64,000 bases of DNA from Echria macrotheca. Its lineage: Eukaryota > Ascomycota > Sordariomycetes > Sordariales > Schizotheciaceae. Under the pieces are notes generated by a model that made no database searches, had not been told where the DNA came from, and worked only from the letters and a program-made list of their open reading frames with translations. Every line of letters starts with the position of its first letter. Within the stretch, counting starts at the first letter, position 1. The translations under genes and the position numbers were made by a program. The stretch spans positions 248,001 to 312,000 of the forward strand of contig MU839839.1 in assembly GCA_030411725.1 (NCBI GenBank). Direction: 5' to 3'. Below, one piece after another: positions 58,311 to 64,000 of this stretch.

Positions 58311-61300
58311 AGAGTGGTCGGGGAGGGTTCTAGGTATCGATCGACTACTTCCTGCCGCGGTGCCTAGTACCTCCCAGCAGAAAGAACAACAGCGACGGAT
58401 CCCTTTCTTTCGAATGTGGAGCCGAATTCACTTTCACTCCGGTACGGATGGTCGGATTAGATGCGGTACGCTCGATTCGGTTCAAACCGCGGTCTTGCTG
58501 AGCTCAGTTGCTGCTTCGAGTTGAAAGGCCCAAGTGGTCGTTGCAAGAGGAACAAGAGCTGGTCTGGCAACCAGTCGTAGAGCGTAGACTAGCCTCGGCT
58601 GTGGTGGATGGTGGTGTGCTAAGCAAGCGTCGAGAACGCCAGTTCATCCCTGGAGCTCGATCGTGGGTTTTTGTGGCCGGAAGAGAACTGGAGGATCTGG
58701 GGTGGAGTCAATGGCAAAGTAGAGACGGGATTCAGTCATGACATGGGATTCTTGGAACGGGTCTGATGGGACGGTGGGGTGAGGGCCGGGATCTCGATGA
58801 CATGCCGCTGAGGGTTGCAGAAGAAGCAGCACTCGATGTGGTACGAAATCGGCATAGCCAGGGGGGTGCTCGTCAACGTGCTTCATACGAGAGGGTACTT
58901 ACGGGAACGGACCGACACCAGAGGAGTGGTTGCGTCTTTGGCCAAGGGGGGGTGTGTCGAAACGGTGAGCTGACGATGGAAATTAAAGTAGACGTCAATC
59001 TCGATGTTGGGTCTAGACTCGCGAGAAAGCCGGTGATAGTACCAGTGGCCCGTCCGCGCGAGTCTGTGAGTGGACGCGCCCGAGGATCGTAACCACGCGT
59101 GCTGCCACGGTGCTGGGAGGAGCTGGGAAAAGACGGCTGGGGAGTTCGGCTTCAAGACGCGCGAGGAGGTTGTTGAGCTATGGGGATGTCGACTGTTCGG
59201 GGAGCCGGCGGTGGAGGCTCTTCGAGACCTGCTGATCGGGACGGCAAGGTTGTGTGCTCCAACGAAAGCTCAGTCCAAGACACAACATGGGGCGAAAGTG
59301 GCAAAGGCACCCTTGGAGAATCCCGTCCACCGGCGTCGATGTTCCTTTGTTTCTCGCCCAGTGTCAATGGCGCGGTACACTAGTACGCCCGGCAAGCACA
59401 TGCCTCACCAGAAAAGAGCAGAAGAGTAACCGCAAGAAAAGAGGCGCAAACAAAAACGATCAAGCCAGTTTCAGGCCCGCGAACAGTTGCGGATTCCTGG
59501 GAGTGCGGAGCGAGGGGTGGGAGAAGAAGTGCCCACAGCAGGTCGCGAAACCAATTGAGTACCGCGTGGCAGGCACCCGCTGGGTCGAGACTCGAGCAGG
59601 GGAGCATCTCAAATGGAGAAGAGGGGGCCCGCACCGAGGGCGGGGCATGACGAAACGGGACAGGCCCATGTACACCAAGGTCGACCAAGGTAGACAGTAC
59701 TCACATGGGGAGGCGGCACTTTGAATGGCGTCAAGCAGATCGACCGACAATCCACAGGCCGCCGCGCCGCAACAGAAATGGCCGCCGGCGACTTCTGCTG
59801 GATTGTCCGGGACTGATGTTGCGTGTGAGAGCCTGCCTTCTGTCTCCCAGCACCGCCAGACCTCGACATCGACTTCCACCCTGAGCATCGACCGCGCCCT
59901 CTTATCTTGAGGTCATTCACGCCGGCTGCTCGTGTTCGTGGGACTACTTGGTACGTCGACCGGGACATGACGTGAGGGATTGCGCTGCCAGCCCGGGGAG
60001 ACGGCCAAAGTGGTCGGACAATTGCTGCGGCTCCCGTTTTGTGATGGCGATTGCGGATGCCGGGCGAGTGACATGGGCTTTTGGATATCGCTGACAGACC
60101 GTCATCACTCATGGGCCTTTCCCAACCTGCCATTCACCTGTCTCGCCCTCCGCCAGCTGTGCTCGCTTGCTGGCGCTGCAGTGCGGAGCGGGCATAAAGG
60201 ACCCCGAAATGCCATCATGGCAAATCTCGGATGGCAGGCAGGCGGGCAGGCGCTTGGTGCTGGGACGGAAGGAGTGGCAGAGAGAAAACGGCCAAGGAAG
60301 ATCTCGATCCCCACCGATGGCAGGAGACACATAAAAAACGTACGATTATGATGGATCGAGCGGGGGCTGCTAGTTAGGCCAATCAGGCAGTCCGCCGCCG
60401 ACCTCTCTCCTTCCCAGGTCGGCGAGTGTTGATTCCTTCTCACAGCGCGGCAAAACGGCAACCCTCGCGGTGATGTGCACAACAAGTCGCAAAAACACCC
60501 GGTTCGTACCCGGATCTCGATGGCCTTCGGTCTTGTCGTGACTCGTGCTGGAAAGGCTGAGGCCATCGTGTAAACTGTGTTTCCCGCTGGCGTAGTGCGG
60601 GGAGCCGGTTTCCTCTGGCCTGGCTTCCCATGTGCTGATGTAACGGGAGAGCTTGGGCCATGTCGATATCGACCTCTCAGGCCAATTGGAGTTGGCCAGA
60701 ATCGACAATTTGCCCCGCGATCGAGCTTTCCCAGGCCACACTCACCACCCTCGTCTCCATCTCGGAACTCAAATGCCCACCTGCTGCCGTGCCTGGCACG
60801 TCTCTTTGCTGTTGTCTTGGATTCTTTGGTGTTTGCTGGCCGCCCTCGCCAAAATCCATAACCGATGAAGCTCTCCAAACCGCCGGGGCTGTGATTGGCC
60901 TCGGGCTATACCCCGCCTTGTCCTTCCAGGCCAACATCACCTTGTGCCATGGGAATCTTTCAAACATCCCCGATTTCCCCTCGCCGTTTGTATGGAGCTA
61001 TCCGTTTTCCAAGTCCGGGAGGCCGGGCTGAAAGCCACCCAACTGGAATCGGAAGCACCGCATACCGCAATCAGGAACTTCGATGCTGGAAGGCCCCGAC
61101 CCCCTGACAAGGCACTATACTTGACAGGTACATGATGCTATTTGCCTGCGACGCAACTGGCTCTCTCCTGCTCCTCTTCCACGTTCACTTGCAAGCAGCC
61201 ATGCGTGTGATAAGATTGCCAGGCCCTTCCAGGTGTTGGGTCCGGTAATCGCTCACGACTGACTTGTCCACTGTCGACGGACGAACTTTCAGTGGCTGGC

Positions 61301-61952
61301 GGCGCGTCTTCCATGTCATCCCATTGGCTCGCATGCCACTGGCCCAAGCAAGTCCAGGGAATTGGAGGGGCCAAGGCCTAGAACATAGAACACAGCGGGC
61401 GGGATGTCCCCGCCATCAGCGAGCAATAAAAAAGGAGGGACAACAGACGTTGGGCCCAAAGGCATGTCCGGGCCCGCCAATGTTAATCGTGGCTTGTTAG
61501 ATCTTGCATCGCACATCGCACGAAAACATCCATCGATAGATACCACGTTGCTGCGAGCCTTGGACCTCTCGGGGGATTTCTCGAACACGTTGAGACAGCT
61601 TCAGGCACGAACTCTGGCGGCCAAGCGGGTGCCAAACAAGTCTTGTCACGGTGGAGGACTAGCCGTCCGTCAGGCGGCGCCAGGCTGCAGAAATCGTACG
61701 ATCCACCAGCGAGGGGCGCGGACGGTCTGTGTTCCCAGCAAGCCTCATCACGACAATTCCCGCTGAGCCTTCTCGAAGTCGATATCTGCCGGGCTGGTAG
61801 GCTGGCCTGGCCAGGGTATTCGCTCAGCTCGTCCGGAACGTCTCCGGCTGCTTTGTGGAATTTTTTGACTAGGGTTTTCTTTGGCGGGCACATCACTCGT
61901 TCCAAGCGCCGTCTTAGCAACTTCAGCTGATCTCGCAAAACACCCTCTCACG
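58311..61952. other. 3.6 kb gap upstream of the SAM-HMG gene
   Basis: Several frames of 100-257 codons are open on both strands because of high G/C, but none has a recognisable domain, start context or splice pattern. It is probably the long promoter and leader of the regulator gene. Confidence 0.4.
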
Positions 61953-62129
61953 ATGGCGCCAGCAAGCCACGACAAAGCACAGAGCCGCGGAGAGGACAGC
62001 CCGAATGCAGACGCAACCGCACAAGCTGGCGCCGCGACGACGGCGGCACCACCCACAAACGGGGACAGCTCCACGACATCGGCTGCAAATTCGGTGTCGG
62101 CGAACTGGGTTGGCAACAATATGGCGCAG
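61953..62129 (+). CDS. Probable first exon of an unresolved gene
   Basis: ATG at 61953 opens 59 codons (MAPASHDKAQSRGEDSPNAD, then Ala/Thr/Ser-rich, then SANWVGNNMAQ). The composition is that of a disordered protein start. After GCGCAG comes GCAAGT, the consensus of a GC-type donor. Otherwise the frame stops six codons later at 62145-62147. The downstream exons could not be joined; the terminal exon at 63572 is a candidate but needs at least one small exon between because the phases differ. Confidence 0.35.
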
Positions 62130-63571
62130 GCAAGTTTCTCCCCGTAACACGTCAACTGCACCCCCCGGGGCCGGCATCGTGGACTCAGACACGTGCACCT
62201 AGCCGCTCGCGAATTCTGCACGGATTCTGACATTCCCGTGTCAGGAGAACGGGTTGGCGAAGAGGCATTCCTGATTTCCCAGCCTTATTGCCCATTGCCC
62301 CACCATCTTTTCTCCCTTGAAAGCGTCCGATTTCCTGGCTGACATGGCCCCCTGCCGGCACGCGGTCTAGGCCCTCAGAGACCTCGCTAGGTATGACATG
62401 ATTTCATCATCCGCTCTCATTTGTCGGTTCCAGTTTGTGGTTCCAAAATGCCATGGCAGAATCCCAAATCCGCATGTGGGGTCAGAAACGAGATTCCATT
62501 CCCATGCTGCAAGCGACGGGGGCTGCAATGGCCGTGGTCGCTGCCGTCACTGCCGTCGCTGCCGCGGCCTCGATTCTAGACCTCGCGCATCCTCGTCGTG
62601 CAAGTGCACGCACTGGAGGGGGGCCGCATGCTATTTATCGCTCGCACCAATGTCCTCTAGATGTTCATCTGTCTCACCGCCGCGACCACACCACTCTGGG
62701 TGGAACGGTTGACGAGCTGGCCAGTGGTGAAGAGGCGCACGGGCTGGATGGAGCAAAATCAGCAGATATCTGCTTGAGGTTTGCCTATCCCGACGATCGC
62801 ATGCGCCGTGTTGGGAAAGGTGGGGAGCAGCGCAGTGCTTGGCGCTGTCGGAATGGACCCTGGCGGTTCTTCGGCATCTTGGAACAGCTGGACCCTGAAA
62901 ATCCCCCTCGCGCACACGGGTCAAGCAACATGTTTCGATGCCAGCTGCGCCAGCCTAGCAATGGGGTTTCTGCAGGGTCCTGCCAGAGATACCGTTCCCC
63001 AGAACAGTCCGCCCGGGTGGACGGCTGGGAAAGAGAGCACGATGCGACTGTCATCTCTCCTTGGGCCGCGTTCCGACGCTCTGCCCCTCCCCCACCGCGA
63101 AAAGCGCGTGATATGGTGCGTTGGCGGTCGGAGTCTCGTGGCCCTCTCCCACACACCAATACCGGAAGCCTATCGGCTGTTTTTGCCCGCGCGTCCTCTC
63201 TGCCGGTTTGGGGACGTCCTCGGGCAGGCATCGGTACCAGTGCTGTGGCGGACAAGTGTCTGGAGAGAAAGTCTACCGAGCGGTGTTTTCTTTCCGTCTT
63301 GCGGGGTACGGGTCGGACTGTTTCGTTCAATCTATCAATCGAGAGACTGTTATTTGGCCGGACGGGATGTGGTTGCGCAGTTTTCCAGGTTTATCACACC
63401 AAAAAAGTCACCACGCCTGCAACCCACGTATGGTCTACATACGCGCTAGAGGGACAAGGGAACACCAATGAATAATCCGAGCATGAGGTTAAAAACAAGC
63501 GCACACACATATGCACACAACGCTAGGCTTTGCTGGTGTCTCGGACTGACTCGGGTTTTGACGATAATCAG
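62130..63571. other. Possible long intron or intergenic stretch
   Basis: A 346-codon frame (62435-63475, +) and overlapping frames on both strands are open, but they read as G/C-rich noise apart from an Ala/Val-rich hydrophobic stretch near 62520-62570. No exon could be fixed. Confidence 0.3.
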
Positions 63572-63740
63572 GGGCGAACAGACTGCGAGCGCCCTCGAGG
63601 CGAGCCTGACCAACCTGGAGAGCAAGCTCGACGCCATTCTTGAATCGCTTGGTGTGCCGGCGGGGGAACACAACGATGTGGATGGTATGAGACAGGACGG
63701 TCAGGGAAAGGAGGCGGATGGCGGTGAGAAGAAGACTTAG
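63572..63740 (+). CDS. Probable last exon encoding a short coiled coil
   Basis: An acceptor-like ttttgacgataatcag ends at 63571. The following frame reads GEQTASALEASLTNLESKLD, then AILESLGVPAGEHN and an acidic/basic tail ending EKKT at the TAG 63738-63740. Leu/Ile spacing in the first ~25 residues suggests a short coiled coil. It may belong with the 61953 exon; no family is recognised. Confidence 0.35.
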
Positions 63741-64000
63741 GTATGGTGGTGTGGTGAGTGTTGTGGTTTAGAGGTTAGACGGGTAGACATCGACCTGGTG
63801 TTGATAGGGTAGACGGTAGACCTAGCCTCCTATACTTGACGTCTTTTATTCCTACAAAGCCTCGGATCTTATCTGCGGAGTTTGTGGTCGTGCTCCGTGA
63901 AAATACAGCCGACAGAAGAGAAAACTAGGTTCTAGATGACAATCAAGCGGCTCAAGTATACAGCGTAAATACCAGAAACCATTTGATCTTTCGCCTCGGA
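63741..64000. other. Right edge; nothing seen
   Basis: A 3' flank without recognisable elements up to the window edge. Confidence 0.4.

Noticed and set aside
60105..60878. 257-codon minus-strand frame
   Set aside because: No recognisable feature, several overlapping frames, and no splice or start context.
62435..63475. 346-codon frame with an Ala/Val-rich hydrophobic stretch
   Set aside because: Beyond the short hydrophobic patch the sequence is random-like, and competing frames are open on both strands; kept only as unresolved space.
1..64000. CRISPR arrays, bacterial operons, riboswitches
   Set aside because: No regularly spaced repeats with unique spacers, and the whole window has eukaryotic intron-bearing genes.

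Overview
The window looks like the chromosome of a filamentous ascomycete (Pezizomycotina). Genes are split by many short GT-AG introns (mostly 42-65 nt) with CTAAC/CTGAC-like branch points. Gene content is typical of moulds: a group III HAMP-repeat histidine kinase, molybdenum cofactor sulfurase, a wax-synthase-like acyltransferase, phosphomannomutase and telomerase reverse transcriptase. Genus cannot be read from the sequence alone. Exon boundaries were placed by hand from splice signals, reading frame and remembered family conservation.

Left part (1-10.3 kb) is accessory-looking. It holds the 3' end of an ankyrin-repeat gene, an uncharacterised two-exon gene (2637-3541), an AT-rich gene-free stretch with degenerate repeats, a minus-strand locus that appears broken (5.0-7.0 kb) and carries a copy of a dispersed repeat, a small gene built of 7-residue repeats (7028-7585), direct repeats near 8.1-8.35 kb, tRNA-Ser(AGA), and a 67-bp inverted repeat at 10.1 kb.

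Centre (10.8-26.9 kb) is a housekeeping block: a DH-BAR-SH3 Rho-type GEF (minus) head to head with telomerase reverse transcriptase (plus), then tRNA-dihydrouridine synthase 2 (plus) facing protein phosphatase methylesterase 1 (minus). After a 1.4 kb gap carrying a second copy of the dispersed repeat come three small two-exon plus-strand genes in tandem (28.36-32.26 kb). They look like diverged paralogues with a single C-terminal membrane segment. They are the best candidate here for something undescribed.

Right part (32.7-64 kb) holds phosphomannomutase, an Asn/Gly-rich low-complexity protein, a cation/Ca2+ exchanger (all minus), Moco sulfurase and a wax-synthase-like acyltransferase (plus), a group III hybrid histidine kinase (plus), a SAM-HMG-box regulator (minus), and a poorly resolved gene near the right edge. 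The gaps around the kinase and the HMG gene are 3-3.7 kb with no supportable gene; long upstream regions are usual for signalling regulators. The genes do not form one pathway. I see no secondary-metabolite cluster, no CRISPR array and no intact transposon.
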